The notes under the pieces were generated by a model. The model saw nothing but the letters and a program-made list of their open reading frames with translations, searched no databases and was not told the origin of the DNA. The translations under genes and the position numbers were made by a program. From Nostoc sp. NIES-4103 (lineage in GTDB: Bacteria; Cyanobacteriota; Cyanobacteriia; Cyanobacteriales; Nostocaceae), in contig NZ_AP018288.1 of assembly GCF_002368335.1 (NCBI RefSeq), forward strand, positions 3,955,323-4,019,322: 64,000 nucleotides of DNA, given 5' to 3'. This document shows positions 43,665 to 53,378 of this stretch, one piece after another (position 1 is the first letter of the stretch; the number at the start of each line of letters is the position of its first letter).

Positions 43665-45575
43665 ATGCAAACACAAGAGCGGGAAAAAGTCAATAAAGTC
43701 GCTGCGGCGATCGCATCTAGCCAACAATATCTGCTTTCGATGCAAAATTCAGCAGGTTATTGGTGGGCAGAGTTAGAATCTAATGCCACCATTACAGCTG
43801 AAGTAGTCCTCCTACATAAAATTTGGGGAACAGACAAAACAAGACCTTTGCACAAAGTTGAAGCCTACCTGCGTACTGAACAACGGCAGCATGGCGGCTG
43901 GGAACTTTTCTATGGAGATGGGGGAGACCTTAGCACGTCGGTTGAAGCTTACATGGCGCTGAAGTTGTTAGGTGTACCAGCAACAGATCCGGCCATGATT
44001 CGGGCACGTTCTTTTATTCTAGAGCGGGGTGGCATCAGCAAAACTCGCATTTTTACCAAATTACACCTAGCCTTGATTGGGTGCTACGACTGGCGCGGCA
44101 TTCCCTCGCTACCACCTTGGATCATGCTCTTACCTGCGGCTTTCCCAGTTAATATCTACGAAATGTCGAGTTGGGCGCGTTCTAGCACTGTGCCACTGTT
44201 AATTGTATGTGACCAAAAACCTATTTTTGTGACTGAACCAGCTATCACCTTGGATGAACTATATACTGAAGGTGTGGATCAAGCCAGGTATGAATTACCC
44301 CGAAATGGCGATTGGACAGATTTATTCCTGACCCTTGATGATGGGTTTAAGTTAGCAGAAAGCTGGAATTTAGTTCCTTTTCGAGAAGAAGGTATACTAG
44401 CCGCAGAAAAATGGATTTTAGAACGGCAAGAAGCCACTGGTGACTGGGGTGGCATTATTCCAGCCATGCTGAATTCAATGTTAGCTTTGCGGTGTCTGGG
44501 TTATGACTACAATGACCCCATTGTGGAAAGAGGTCTGCAAGCCATTGATAACTTTGCCATTGAAACAGAGTCTAGCTACCGAGTCCAGCCCTGTGTTTCA
44601 CCAGTCTGGGATACAGCTTGGGTAATGCGTGCTTTAGTAGAATCTGGTTTTGCCCCAGATGATCCGGCTGTGGTCAAGGCTGGTGAATGGTTGCTGCAAA
44701 AGCAAATTCTCGACTACGGTGATTGGAATATCAAAAATACCCTAGGAAAACCAGGGGCTTGGGCGTTTGAGTTTGATAACCGCTTTTATCCAGATGTGGA
44801 TGACTCGGCTGTGGTGGTCATGGCTTTACATTTAGCCAAACTCCCCAATGAAGAATTAAAGCAGATTGCGTGCGATCGCGCCCTGAATTGGATTGCATCA
44901 ATGCAGTGTAAACCAGGCGGTTGGGCTGCCTTTGATTTAGATAACGATCAAGATTGGCTCAACTTGATTCCCTATGGCGACTTAAAAGCCATGATTGACC
45001 CCAACACCGCAGATGTTACCGCCAGAGTGCTAGAAATGCTGGGTGCTTGTGACTTAGCCATTGACGCTAACAACTTAGAACGGGCGCTGACTTATCTGAT
45101 TAACGAGCAAGAAAGCGAAGGCTGCTGGTTTGGTCGTTGGGGTGTAAATTATATCTATGGTACTAGCGGTGTTTTGTCAGCTTTAGCTTTAATTGCCCCT
45201 CAAAAGTATCAATTAAATATAGAACGGGGTGCAGCTTGGTTAATTAAGTGTCAAAACCCCGATGGTGGTTGGGGTGAGACTTGCCGTAGTTACGACGATC
45301 CCAGTCTCAAAGGCAAAGGAAATAGTACTGCTTCTCAAACTGCTTGGGCTTTAATTGGTCTGATGGCGGCGGGTGAAGCAACAGGCAAATTTGCTCTTGC
45401 GGCCATTGAGCGAGGAATTAATTACCTGGTGACAACCCAAAAGCCTGATGGTACTTGGTTTGAGGCAGATTTTACAGGTACCGGTTTCCCCTGTCATTTT
45501 TACCTCAAGTATCATATGTATCAGCAATACTTTCCTTTATTAGCTCTCGGTCGTTATCAAGCGGTAATTAAGTGA
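43665..45575 (+). CDS. shc: Squalene-hopene cyclase
   Basis: A 636-aa triterpene cyclase turning squalene into hopene, membrane-associated. The protonating motif reads DVDDSA (usual D-x-D-D-T-A). QW repeats are abundant (QQYLLSMQNSAGYWW, ALNWIASMQCKPGGWAAF, GAAWLIKCQNPDGGWGE, GINYLVTTQKPDGTWFE), and the C-terminal FPCHFYLKYHMYQQYFPL is typical. ATG at 43665 is preferred over TTG at 43662. Divergent from hpnB. Length is normal. Confidence 0.96.
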   Translation: MQTQEREKVNKVAAAIASSQQYLLSMQNSAGYWWAELESNATITAEVVLLHKIWGTDKTRPLHKVEAYLRTEQRQHGGWELFYGDGGDLSTSVEAYMALKLLGVPATDPAMIRARSFILERGGISKTRIFTKLHLALIGCYDWRGIPSLPPWIMLLPAAFPVNIYEMSSWARSSTVPLLIVCDQKPIFVTEPAITLDELYTEGVDQARYELPRNGDWTDLFLTLDDGFKLAESWNLVPFREEGILAAEKWILERQEATGDWGGIIPAMLNSMLALRCLGYDYNDPIVERGLQAIDNFAIETESSYRVQPCVSPVWDTAWVMRALVESGFAPDDPAVVKAGEWLLQKQILDYGDWNIKNTLGKPGAWAFEFDNRFYPDVDDSAVVVMALHLAKLPNEELKQIACDRALNWIASMQCKPGGWAAFDLDNDQDWLNLIPYGDLKAMIDPNTADVTARVLEMLGACDLAIDANNLERALTYLINEQESEGCWFGRWGVNYIYGTSGVLSALALIAPQKYQLNIERGAAWLIKCQNPDGGWGETCRSYDDPSLKGKGNSTASQTAWALIGLMAAGEATGKFALAAIERGINYLVTTQKPDGTWFEADFTGTGFPCHFYLKYHMYQQYFPLLALGRYQAVIK

Positions 45576-45639
45576 TGATTGATGACTAATGACTGTTGAC
45601 TGTTTAACGTGAACAGTCAACAAGTGTGCAGTATTGTAG

Positions 45640-45742
45640 TGGCGTGGCAAGCTTAAAATAGTGCATTAGGAAAAACTGAAAAACATTGATTTTTATCACT
45701 TTTCTCGAAAATCTATTGCAACATTTTAGCCTTGCCACGCCA
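45640..45742. mobile_element. MITE-like element, family C
   Basis: Terminal repeats TGGCGTGGCAAGCTTAAAAT (45640-45659) and ATTTTAGCCTTGCCACGCCA (45723-45742) are near-perfect complements. The 103-bp unit is flanked on both sides by GTAG, a likely 4-bp target duplication. A GTGTTGTCGCGTAGCGCAACGCAC palindromic stretch (about 45750-45773) follows. The rest of 45576-45944 has no gene. Confidence 0.75.
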
Positions 45743-45944
45743 GTAGGGTGTGTTGTCGCGTAGCGCAACGCACCATATCAATGTATTCAAATGCAAGAAA
45801 AAAGGGGATAATAATCAAAAAAGCTTGCATCATAGTAGATTAGACTAAAAAATTAGTATAAATAGTAGCAATGTACCAAAAAGAAGAATCAACTCCAATT
45901 CCCGCTTTTTTCGTTGCTAAATCAACTCATGGAATTCATCTAAA

Positions 45945-47138
45945 ATGAATAAAATACTTGGTTTTCTATCAGCAGCACCTCGTATTTCGACTCATCCTGA
46001 TGCAGAAATGTCTGGGCCGCGCTCTCGTGTTCTGGGATTAATCAAGGGTTTTAATTCACTTAATTGGGAAGTTAAGCCTTTCATTGTAGGAGATAGAGTA
46101 TCTCGAAAATGGTCAGCAAAAGGATCTGGAGAGGCAATCAGTACAGGATTTTTCAAGACTTTAGCAATTGACTTAGTGCGTTTAGGACTGGGAGTTGTGA
46201 ATACATGGAGAAGTTGGCAAGAGCTTGGCAAAAAAGTAGATTGTGTCTATGAGTATGCTGCTACTCTCCAATGTCTCGGTTGGATTTTCAAGCGCCATGG
46301 AATACCTTGGATTCTGCAAACTGAAGCACTACTCTTTTATGAAGCTAAGGTTGAGCGCAAGGCTCTAGTACTAGACAGCATAGCTAAGTGGTTGGAAATT
46401 TGGTCATACCGAGAGTGTGATGTTTTAGCCTGTGTCAGCGAAACCTTGAAGGAAATTCTGGTTAGTGATTTCAATATCCCTCCGGAAAAGATAGTTTTAG
46501 TCCCAAATGGAGTAGATACCGACTTTATTAATCCAAACCAATACCAAGCTAAGCGTATATTTCCGGGTTTCACTGTAGGGTTTATTGGTAGTTTATATAA
46601 ATGGGCAGGGTTAGATCTTCTGCTTGAAGCGCTGTCTGAATTACGAGCAGAAAACTTGGATCTATCACTGGTAGTGGTAGGGGATGGCTCTATGAAAGCT
46701 ACTTGGGAGAGCTATGCTCAGGAGTTAGGTATTTCTGATAATGTAGTCTTTGTAGGTCAAGTCCCTTGGTCGGAGATACCACAGTACATCTCTGGATTTG
46801 ATATCGGTTACTCCGGACAAATGCAGTTGCAAATGGGGAAAATGTATCTATCACCTATGAAACTCTATGAATATATGGGGATGGGCAAACCAGTTATTGC
46901 ATCAGCATTTGAGGATGCTCAGCGGTTGATTTGCGAAGATAAAACAGGTTTTTTGTTTCGTTCTGGTGATAAAGAAGATTTGAAACGCTGTTTATTGAAA
47001 GCCTATAGCAAAAGAGATATGTTACCGGAAATGGGACACATGGCTCGCAAGGAAATAGAGGCTAATCATAGTTGGAATGCTAGGGTGCAAGTTTTACTTC
47101 AAGGTGTTGAGCAGATATTGGGAAAAGAAAAGCTATAA
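45945..47138 (+). CDS. Family 4 glycosyltransferase
   Basis: 397 aa, GT-B fold. The N-terminal domain begins KILGFLSAAPRISTHPDAEMSGPRSRVLG, with a GPRSR acceptor loop. The donor domain has VLVPNGVDTDFINP, FTVGFIGSLYKWAGLDLLLE, VFVGQVPWSEIPQYI and the E-x7-E element (PMKLYEYMGMGKPVIAS). It stands alone, far from the 16-22 kb cluster; sugar and acceptor are unknown. The stop codon lies within the 5-bp target duplication of the MITE inserted directly behind it. Confidence 0.9.
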   Translation: MNKILGFLSAAPRISTHPDAEMSGPRSRVLGLIKGFNSLNWEVKPFIVGDRVSRKWSAKGSGEAISTGFFKTLAIDLVRLGLGVVNTWRSWQELGKKVDCVYEYAATLQCLGWIFKRHGIPWILQTEALLFYEAKVERKALVLDSIAKWLEIWSYRECDVLACVSETLKEILVSDFNIPPEKIVLVPNGVDTDFINPNQYQAKRIFPGFTVGFIGSLYKWAGLDLLLEALSELRAENLDLSLVVVGDGSMKATWESYAQELGISDNVVFVGQVPWSEIPQYISGFDIGYSGQMQLQMGKMYLSPMKLYEYMGMGKPVIASAFEDAQRLICEDKTGFLFRSGDKEDLKRCLLKAYSKRDMLPEMGHMARKEIEANHSWNARVQVLLQGVEQILGKEKL

Positions 47139-47139
47139 G

Positions 47140-47252
47140 AACCTGAGTTCGGGATAAGGAAAGGGACAGGTAGTAAGCTCAAAAGTAACGAGAAATCCAG
47201 CAACCTGTCCTATGTATACTTTAGAAGCAATTCTTTAACCCGAACTCAGGTT
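47140..47252. mobile_element. MITE-like element, family D, with ATAAG target duplication
   Basis: A perfect 14-bp inverted repeat, AACCTGAGTTCGGG (47140-47153) and its complement (47239-47252), is flanked by ATAAG at 47135-47139 and 47253-47257. 113 bp, no ORF. Intact ends and duplication suggest a recent insertion. Confidence 0.85.
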
Positions 47253-47343
47253 ATAAGAGTAAAAATCTCCTGAAAATATCACACTCTCTAGACCTGAGAG
47301 TGTCAAAATAAAGAAATATTAAGCTAGATTTAACAAACTCACA

Positions 47344-48015
47344 ATGAGCCAGACAGCACTAAATTTAGTTGCCATATCTATATTTATCATGACTTTATCG
47401 GTGTTGCTGGGGCCATTAGTCAACTTGTCCCCGACAGTACCAGCGCTTGCTACCTTCACTATCTTGGGAATAGCGACTTTAGATAGTTTCAGCTTGCAAG
47501 GTAAGGGAGGTACTATTTTTTTAGACTGGATTGCTAGTTTTTCGCCCAAACACCGCGATCGCATTATCCACCACGAAGCCGGACACTTCCTGGTTGCTCA
47601 TCTTTTGGGGATTCCCGTAACCGGCTACACCCTCAGCGCCTGGGAAGCCTGGAAACAAGGACAAACTGGACAAGGTGGTGTTACCTTCGATGATGCTGAA
47701 TTAGCATCGCAACTAGAAAACGGTAAAATCGGCGCTCAAATGCTCGATCGCTACTGTACCCTTTGGATGGCTGGTATTGCTGCTGAAACTTTAGTTTTTG
47801 AGAATGCTGAAGGTGGATCTGACGATAAAAGCAAGCTGGCGAAAGTTTTGCAAATTTTGGGTTTTTCTGAGTCAGTTTATCAGCAAAAACAGCGATTTCA
47901 TGCTCTCCAGGCCAAGACTCTACTAGAAGAAAATTGGTCTAGTTACCAAGCATTAGTCCAAGCCATGCGAGAACGCGCCTCAGTGACAGATTGTCAAAGC
48001 GCTATTAAAAGTTAG
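47344..48015 (+). CDS. Membrane M41-like metallopeptidase without AAA domain
   Basis: 223 aa. Two N-terminal hydrophobic helices (LNLVAISIFIMTLSVLLGPL and VPALATFTILGIATL) are followed by HEAGH in RIIHHEAGHFLVAHLLGIPV. This zinc-binding motif sits in the arrangement of FtsH-type M41 peptidases. GIAAETLVFENAEGGSDD matches the second M41 motif with the third metal ligand (Asp). The AAA+ ATPase part of FtsH is absent, as in cyanobacterial and plant FtsH-like proteins of this size. Likely an ATP-independent membrane peptidase; substrate unknown. Confidence 0.85.
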   Translation: MSQTALNLVAISIFIMTLSVLLGPLVNLSPTVPALATFTILGIATLDSFSLQGKGGTIFLDWIASFSPKHRDRIIHHEAGHFLVAHLLGIPVTGYTLSAWEAWKQGQTGQGGVTFDDAELASQLENGKIGAQMLDRYCTLWMAGIAAETLVFENAEGGSDDKSKLAKVLQILGFSESVYQQKQRFHALQAKTLLEENWSSYQALVQAMRERASVTDCQSAIKS

Positions 48016-48171
48016 GAGTGAGGAGTGAGGAGTGAGGAGTTAGGAGTTAGGAGTGAGGAGTGAGGAGTGAGGAGTTAGGAGTGAGGAGTTAGGAGTTAGG
48101 AGTTAGGAGTTAGAAGGTAATAATATCTCACAACTAACAACTAACAACTAACAACTGACAACTCACCACTC
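48012..48171. repeat. (GAGTGAG/GAGTTAG)n array and (ACAACTA)n tract
   Basis: About a dozen 7-bp units alternate GTGAGGA and GTTAGGA (48012-48115), then CAACTAACAACTAACAACTG units (48129-48165). They lie between convergent genes. Confidence 0.85.
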
Positions 48172-49197
48172 CTATGAGGAAACAGCTTGCAGATGCGAAT
48201 AATGGGATAACGTGTCCCAACTAATAGCTTGGTTACGCCCAGCGGCTTTAGCATGATACAAGCATTGATCGGCACGATGTAATAGACTCAGCCCTTTATC
48301 ATCATCATCAGGATGCAAACTAGCAGCACCTAAACTAATGGTAATATCAATAGTTAGTTTACTATTGATAGCGAATGGTTGCTCGCTAACTACGCGATTG
48401 AGACGATCTGCAACTAGTAATGCTTCGTCACCAGTGGTGTTAGCCAAAACCACAACGAATTCCTCGCCACCATAACGGAAAGCAGTATCTTGAGACCGTA
48501 GGTTGTGGCGCACCCGACTGCACAATAATTGCAAGAGGCGATCGCCAACTAAATGCCCATAGGTATCATTAACTTTCTTAAAATAGTCTACATCTAGAAT
48601 AATTAAACTCAAGGGAGTTCCTTGAGTGCGGGCTTTTTGAATTTGTCTGGGTAAATCCCATTCTAAAGCACGACGATTATTAAGTTCGGTCAACGAATCA
48701 GCCAAAGCGATCGCTGACAATAAATCATTTTTTTGAATTAAATCACGGTATTTTTTTGCTTGACGCAAACCCACCGCCAAGTGAGCTAATATCAAGCAAT
48801 GATTTGCTGTCACATCCCCCAAAGCCTGGGCTGTTTTTTCTTCGGGAAGATGCCAAATATAAGCATCTGCGCCTTGATTGAGTACGCTGGCGGTCATCTG
48901 CAATTCCCACTCCCAGCCATACTGACTTTTAGCAGCAAGTTTCTGGGGACGATCCTCTAGGAATATAGAGTATATCCAAGATAGCTGAGTCTGTTCTTTT
49001 AACCAAGAGCAAAGTTTCATACTGCCATTCAGACTTCCTTGGACAAGTATGATATCGGGCGGTGCAATTTGAATGTACGATATTGCCTGATTGATATCGG
49101 CAATAACTTCTAAATTAAAAGTGGTGGTGTCACTGATCTGAATGGGAAGTGTAGAGAGAAAGCTATCACTTCCAAAGACCAGTATAGAAATATTCAT
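48172..49197 (-). CDS. Diguanylate cyclase with degenerate receiver-like N terminus
   Basis: 341 aa. The C-terminal GGDEF domain carries the active-site motif FRYGGEEFVV, with RSQD five residues upstream (product-inhibition I-site), so it should make c-di-GMP and be feedback-inhibited. DSLTELNNRRALEWDL and IILDVDYFKKVNDTYGHLVGD are the other conserved parts. The first ~145 residues resemble a receiver fold (ISILVFGSDSFL, PPDIILVQGSL) but lack the normal acidic pocket and phospho-acceptor, suggesting a different input. Monocistronic. Confidence 0.9.
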   Translation of the reverse strand: MNISILVFGSDSFLSTLPIQISDTTTFNLEVIADINQAISYIQIAPPDIILVQGSLNGSMKLCSWLKEQTQLSWIYSIFLEDRPQKLAAKSQYGWEWELQMTASVLNQGADAYIWHLPEEKTAQALGDVTANHCLILAHLAVGLRQAKKYRDLIQKNDLLSAIALADSLTELNNRRALEWDLPRQIQKARTQGTPLSLIILDVDYFKKVNDTYGHLVGDRLLQLLCSRVRHNLRSQDTAFRYGGEEFVVVLANTTGDEALLVADRLNRVVSEQPFAINSKLTIDITISLGAASLHPDDDDKGLSLLHRADQCLYHAKAAGRNQAISWDTLSHYSHLQAVSS

Positions 49198-49963
49198 TGC
49201 TGTGCTTTCTGCCCTATTTCAAGCTAAAACTGACTGGCATTTATTCCGAATATTTAATCTACCCGGTATTTGTTGTATAGGGTTATTACCCTATATTTGA
49301 TAGTCTTAGCGTTAAATTCACAACCACCTCTCAATTTTAATCTCCTCTTAATCCCTGACTTTTAAGACAGTGTATTAAAGTGTATACCCTGATAATTAAT
49401 TTCTGCTTTTAAGGATTTTTTTTAAAACAGTATAAATACTGAATATTATTTGTCGTTGTCAAATTTGACTGTGATTTCAAGGTGTGATTTCTTTGCAAAC
49501 ATTTTAAGTATAAACCGTTTATAATCTTTGTCGCCTTAGACAGCAATATTTTTATTTAATTGTAATGTTTAAAAAAATATAAAATTTCTTTTTTATCCGT
49601 ATAAACCGAGATGTCTTTTGAATAAACAAAATGTTATATACCAAAAAACATATTGATATTTTCCTTGCTAACAAGTAATTTCAGCTACTTTGCCAGCAGT
49701 TTCACCCATTATGGCAAGTGCTAAGTGATAGTTATGCCAACTGATGGCAGCAGCTTGAGCATATTATTTAATTAGCCATATTTTTCTTAATAAGAAGCCG
49801 AAAATACTAGTGAAAATACAGAAAATGTCAAGAAATCAAGTAATTGAAAGTTTTTCATAAAAATCAATTTATTTATAATTATTTCCGCATGTTTTACAGG
49901 CGGAAATAATTATGTCGGCTGAGCTAGTTTATCTAAAGTTTGGGGAAAATTGCCAAAATATAA
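49198..49963. other. AT-rich gap with one strong hairpin
   Basis: 766 bp with no gene seen. A perfect 14-bp inverted repeat, ATAATTATTTCCGC (49875-49888) and its complement (49900-49913) with an 11-nt loop, sits downstream of the heavy-metal-domain gene. It may terminate it or be a binding palindrome. Confidence 0.5.
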
Positions 49964-50164
49964 TTAATAGCCTTCTATGTTGTAACCAGCAGCAACAATT
50001 ACCTGTTTAATGGACTCCTCAGAAGCCTGAGATTCTACAGTGACAATTTTAGACTTCACGTCTACATCTACTTGAGCATCAGGTTCCATTGTGTGAATTG
50101 ATTCGGTAATTTTTTCGCCACAGGCTTCACAAGCGATATTCGGAACTTTCACTTTGAGTAACAT
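49964..50164 (-). CDS. Heavy-metal-associated (HMA) domain protein, copper-chaperone-like
   Basis: 66 aa, a whole HMA fold: LLKVKVPNIACEACGEKITESI, then DVKSKIVTVES and IKQVIVAAGYNIEGY. The metal site is C-E-A-C, a variant of the M-x-C-x-x-C loop of Atx1/CopZ with Ile-Ala in place of the usual Met-x. Likely a cytoplasmic Cu(I) or other soft-metal carrier. The start is set at ATG 50164 because GAGGT lies 6 nt upstream; ATG at 50176 would add MRSV. No metal ATPase is adjacent. Confidence 0.82.
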   Translation of the reverse strand: MLLKVKVPNIACEACGEKITESIHTMEPDAQVDVDVKSKIVTVESQASEESIKQVIVAAGYNIEGY

Positions 50165-50450
50165 TACTGACCTCATTACATAAAGCTTAATTTCTACTTC
50201 AGAGGTAATAGTAGTAGTTCGGATAGCGATCGCGCATCTGACTAGAGTAAGGTAACTGTGGCATTACAGACATAGCAGTACACAATAGCCGCACATCATA
50301 GCCCAAAGGCAGAATTGACTGGCAGCAATCCCAAACAAAATGCAAAAATATATAAAACTACCACAAACGTGAAGCAACTGGATAAAGTATGAAGTACGAG
50401 AAAACAACTAGCGGCTTCAGACTTCACCGTTGAAACTTCACATTACCCTA

Positions 50451-50493
50451 CCCTCTGAGTTCTCCTGTGGAGTACGGGAAGCCACTCAAAGGG
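50451..50493 (+). promoter_or_regulatory. Hairpin in the alaS upstream region
   Basis: CCCTCTGAGT (50451-50460) and ACTCAAAGGG (50484-50493) pair with one wobble, and the interior can pair further. It lies 31 bp before the alaS start, so it could be a 5'-UTR structure; a dispersed repeat is equally possible. The remaining 50177-50450 stretch shows nothing clear. Confidence 0.35.
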
Positions 50494-50524
50494 CGTTTAC
50501 ATAACTTCATATTTTAGTCCACCC

Positions 50525-53167
50525 ATGCCTTCTAATCCCCAGTACCTCAGCGGTAACGAAATTCGCAATTTATTCCTTAACTTCTACGCCCAACGGGAAC
50601 ACCAAATTCTCCCCAGTGCTTCCCTGGTACCAGAAGATCCAACCGTGCTGCTGACGATCGCGGGGATGTTACCATTTAAGCCGATATTCCTGGGACAGCG
50701 CACGCCGGAGTTTAAACGGGCTACCACATCGCAAAAATGCATCCGCACCAACGATATTGAAAATGTCGGACGCACCAAACGCCATCACACCTTCTTTGAG
50801 ATGCTGGGTAACTTCAGCTTTGGTGATTATTTTAAAGAACAAGCGATCGCTTGGGGTTGGGAAATTTCCACCAAAGTGTTTGGCTTTTCGCCAAGCAACT
50901 TAGTTGTCAGCGTCTTTGAAGATGATGACGAAGCTTTTAGCATTTGGCGCGATCAAATTGGTGTACCAGAAGCGAGAATTAAGCGGATGGGTGCAGATGA
51001 TAACTTTTGGACATCAGGCCCCACTGGCCCTTGTGGCCCTTGTTCGGAGATATATTACGACTTTCACCCGGAACGCGGTGACGACAACATCGATTTAGAA
51101 GACGATTCTCGGTTTATCGAGTTTTACAACTTGGTTTTCATGCAATATAACCGGGATGCGTCAGGCAATTTAACACCGCTGCAAAATAAAAACATCGACA
51201 CTGGTATGGGTTTGGAGAGAATGGCGCAAATTCTCCAAAAAGTGCCGAATAACTACGAAACTGATTTAATTTTCCCGATTATTCAAACAGCAGCAGCAAT
51301 TGCTGGCGTTGACTACCACGCTAGCGACGAGAACATCAAAGTCTCTTTGAAAGTGATTGGTGATCATGTGCGTTCCGTTGTCCACATGATAGCTGATGAA
51401 ATTCGCGCCTCCAACGTCGGACGGGGTTACGTGTTGCGGCGATTAATTCGGCGTGTAGTGCGTCATGGGCGATTAATTGGCATTTCTGGGGAATTTATCA
51501 CCCAAGTTGCGGAAACTGCGATCGCTCTTTCAGAATCAGCTTACCCCAACGTGCGGCAACGGGAAGCTGCAATTAAAGCGGAGTTGCAACGGGAAGAAGC
51601 TAATTTCCTGAGAACTCTGGATAGAGGGGAAAAGCTGTTAGAAGAAATTATCCAAGAGGTGAAACAGCAAGGAAAAACCTCAATTAGTGGTGAAAGTGCT
51701 TTTACACTTTACGACACTTACGGTTTTCCCCTAGAACTCACCCAAGAAATTGCAGAGGAAAATAATCTCACAGTTGATGAAGCTGGTTTTGATGTCCAAA
51801 TGCAAAAGCAGGTGGAACGTGCCAAAGCAGCCCATGAAACCATCGATTTAACTGTACAAGGTTCCCTCGACAAACTTGCAGAACATATTCACGCCACCGA
51901 ATTTTTAGGTTATACCCAACCGGCAGCGACAGCGAAAGTCGAAGCCATATTAGTAGAAGGTGTTTCCCAAGAGGAAGCAGAAGCAGGGACAGAAGTGCAA
52001 ATTGTCCTTGATCAAACGCCATTTTATGCTGAATCGGGCGGTCAAATCGGCGATCGCGGTTATATCTCCGGTGATGGAATCGTCGTTCGCATTGAAGACG
52101 TGAAAAAAGAATCTGATTTTTTTGTTCACTTCGGACGCATCGAACGCGGTACAATCCGAGTAGGAGATACTGTAACTGCTCAAATTGACCGCGCTTGTAG
52201 GCGTCGTCTCCAAGCCAACCATACCGCAACCCACTTGTTACAAGCAGCTTTAAAGAAAATTGTCGATGAAGGTATATCTCAAGCTGGTTCCTTGGTATCC
52301 TTTGACAGGTTGCGTTTTGACTTTAACTGTCCTCGTGCTTTGACAGCAGAAGAAGTTCAACAAGTTGAGGAACAGATCAATACTTGGATTGCCGAGGCAC
52401 ATGCTGCCAAAGTAGAAGTGTTACCTTTAGCAGAGGCAAAAGCTAGAGGTGCCGTTGCCATGTTTGGCGAAAAATACGGTGAAGAAGTACGGGTGATTGA
52501 CTTTCCAGGCGTGTCGATGGAACTGTGCGGCGGTACTCATGTCAGTAATACTGCGGAGATAGGCGTATTCAAGATTATTTCTGAAGCTGGTGTAGCTTCT
52601 GGGGTGCGGCGAATTGAAGCTGTTTCTGGGCCTGCGGTGTTGGATTATCTCAATGTTAGGGATAAAGTAGTTAAAGATTTGAGCGATCGCTTTAAAGTTA
52701 AACCCGAAGAACTACCAGAGAGAATCACAACTCTGCAAAGCGAACTGAGAAACAGTGAAAAACAACTTGCGACTTTGAAATCACAGTTAGCGATCGCAAA
52801 ATCTGACAGTTTGCTGCAAATAGTTGAAACTGTGGGCGATTATAAAATTTTGGTTGCCCAATTGGATGATGTTGATGCTGAATCTTTGAAAACTGCTGCG
52901 GAACGCTTGCTGCAAAAAATCGGTAACGCTGCGGTAGTGCTGGGTTCAGTTCCCGAAGCTGGGAAAGTTAGCATCGTTGCAGCTTTCAGTCCAGAAGTGA
53001 ATAAAAAGGGATTGCAAGCAGGTAAATTTGTCGGTGCTGTGGCGAAAATTTGCGGCGGTGGCGGCGGCGGTAGACCAAACTTAGCCCAAGCAGGCGGACG
53101 CGATGCGAGTAAGTTACCAGAGGCCTTGGAACAAGCGCGGAGTGATTTAAAGTCCGCGTTGGGTTAA
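50525..53167 (+). CDS. alaS: Alanyl-tRNA synthetase
   Basis: 880 aa, full length. The class II catalytic core has QKCIRTNDIENVGRTKRHHT, FFEMLGNFSFGDYF and GPTGPCGPCSEIYYD. The editing domain has HTATHLLQAAL and ELCGGTHVSNTAE, whose His/Cys residues form the zinc-dependent mischarge-clearing site. The C-terminal DHHA1 region includes GKFVGAVAKICGGGGGGRP. It charges tRNA-Ala in the cytoplasm. Monocistronic. Confidence 0.98.
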   Translation: MPSNPQYLSGNEIRNLFLNFYAQREHQILPSASLVPEDPTVLLTIAGMLPFKPIFLGQRTPEFKRATTSQKCIRTNDIENVGRTKRHHTFFEMLGNFSFGDYFKEQAIAWGWEISTKVFGFSPSNLVVSVFEDDDEAFSIWRDQIGVPEARIKRMGADDNFWTSGPTGPCGPCSEIYYDFHPERGDDNIDLEDDSRFIEFYNLVFMQYNRDASGNLTPLQNKNIDTGMGLERMAQILQKVPNNYETDLIFPIIQTAAAIAGVDYHASDENIKVSLKVIGDHVRSVVHMIADEIRASNVGRGYVLRRLIRRVVRHGRLIGISGEFITQVAETAIALSESAYPNVRQREAAIKAELQREEANFLRTLDRGEKLLEEIIQEVKQQGKTSISGESAFTLYDTYGFPLELTQEIAEENNLTVDEAGFDVQMQKQVERAKAAHETIDLTVQGSLDKLAEHIHATEFLGYTQPAATAKVEAILVEGVSQEEAEAGTEVQIVLDQTPFYAESGGQIGDRGYISGDGIVVRIEDVKKESDFFVHFGRIERGTIRVGDTVTAQIDRACRRRLQANHTATHLLQAALKKIVDEGISQAGSLVSFDRLRFDFNCPRALTAEEVQQVEEQINTWIAEAHAAKVEVLPLAEAKARGAVAMFGEKYGEEVRVIDFPGVSMELCGGTHVSNTAEIGVFKIISEAGVASGVRRIEAVSGPAVLDYLNVRDKVVKDLSDRFKVKPEELPERITTLQSELRNSEKQLATLKSQLAIAKSDSLLQIVETVGDYKILVAQLDDVDAESLKTAAERLLQKIGNAAVVLGSVPEAGKVSIVAAFSPEVNKKGLQAGKFVGAVAKICGGGGGGRPNLAQAGGRDASKLPEALEQARSDLKSALG

Positions 53168-53378
53168 TTGTATTCTTGTTGAAGGGGAGGGAGAAATTCT
53201 TAGCTGGCTTTTCTCCTTTCTCGACAAAATTTCTACATTCTTACTTCTATCCCGGTGTAATAATATCTAATTTTTTTAACGAACCGCAGAGGCGCAGAGA
53301 ACACAGAGTTAGAGAATATATAGGTAATCTTTTGCTGAGAAGGGAGTAGTATCTACAGTATTTTTAAGTAATGGAAAA

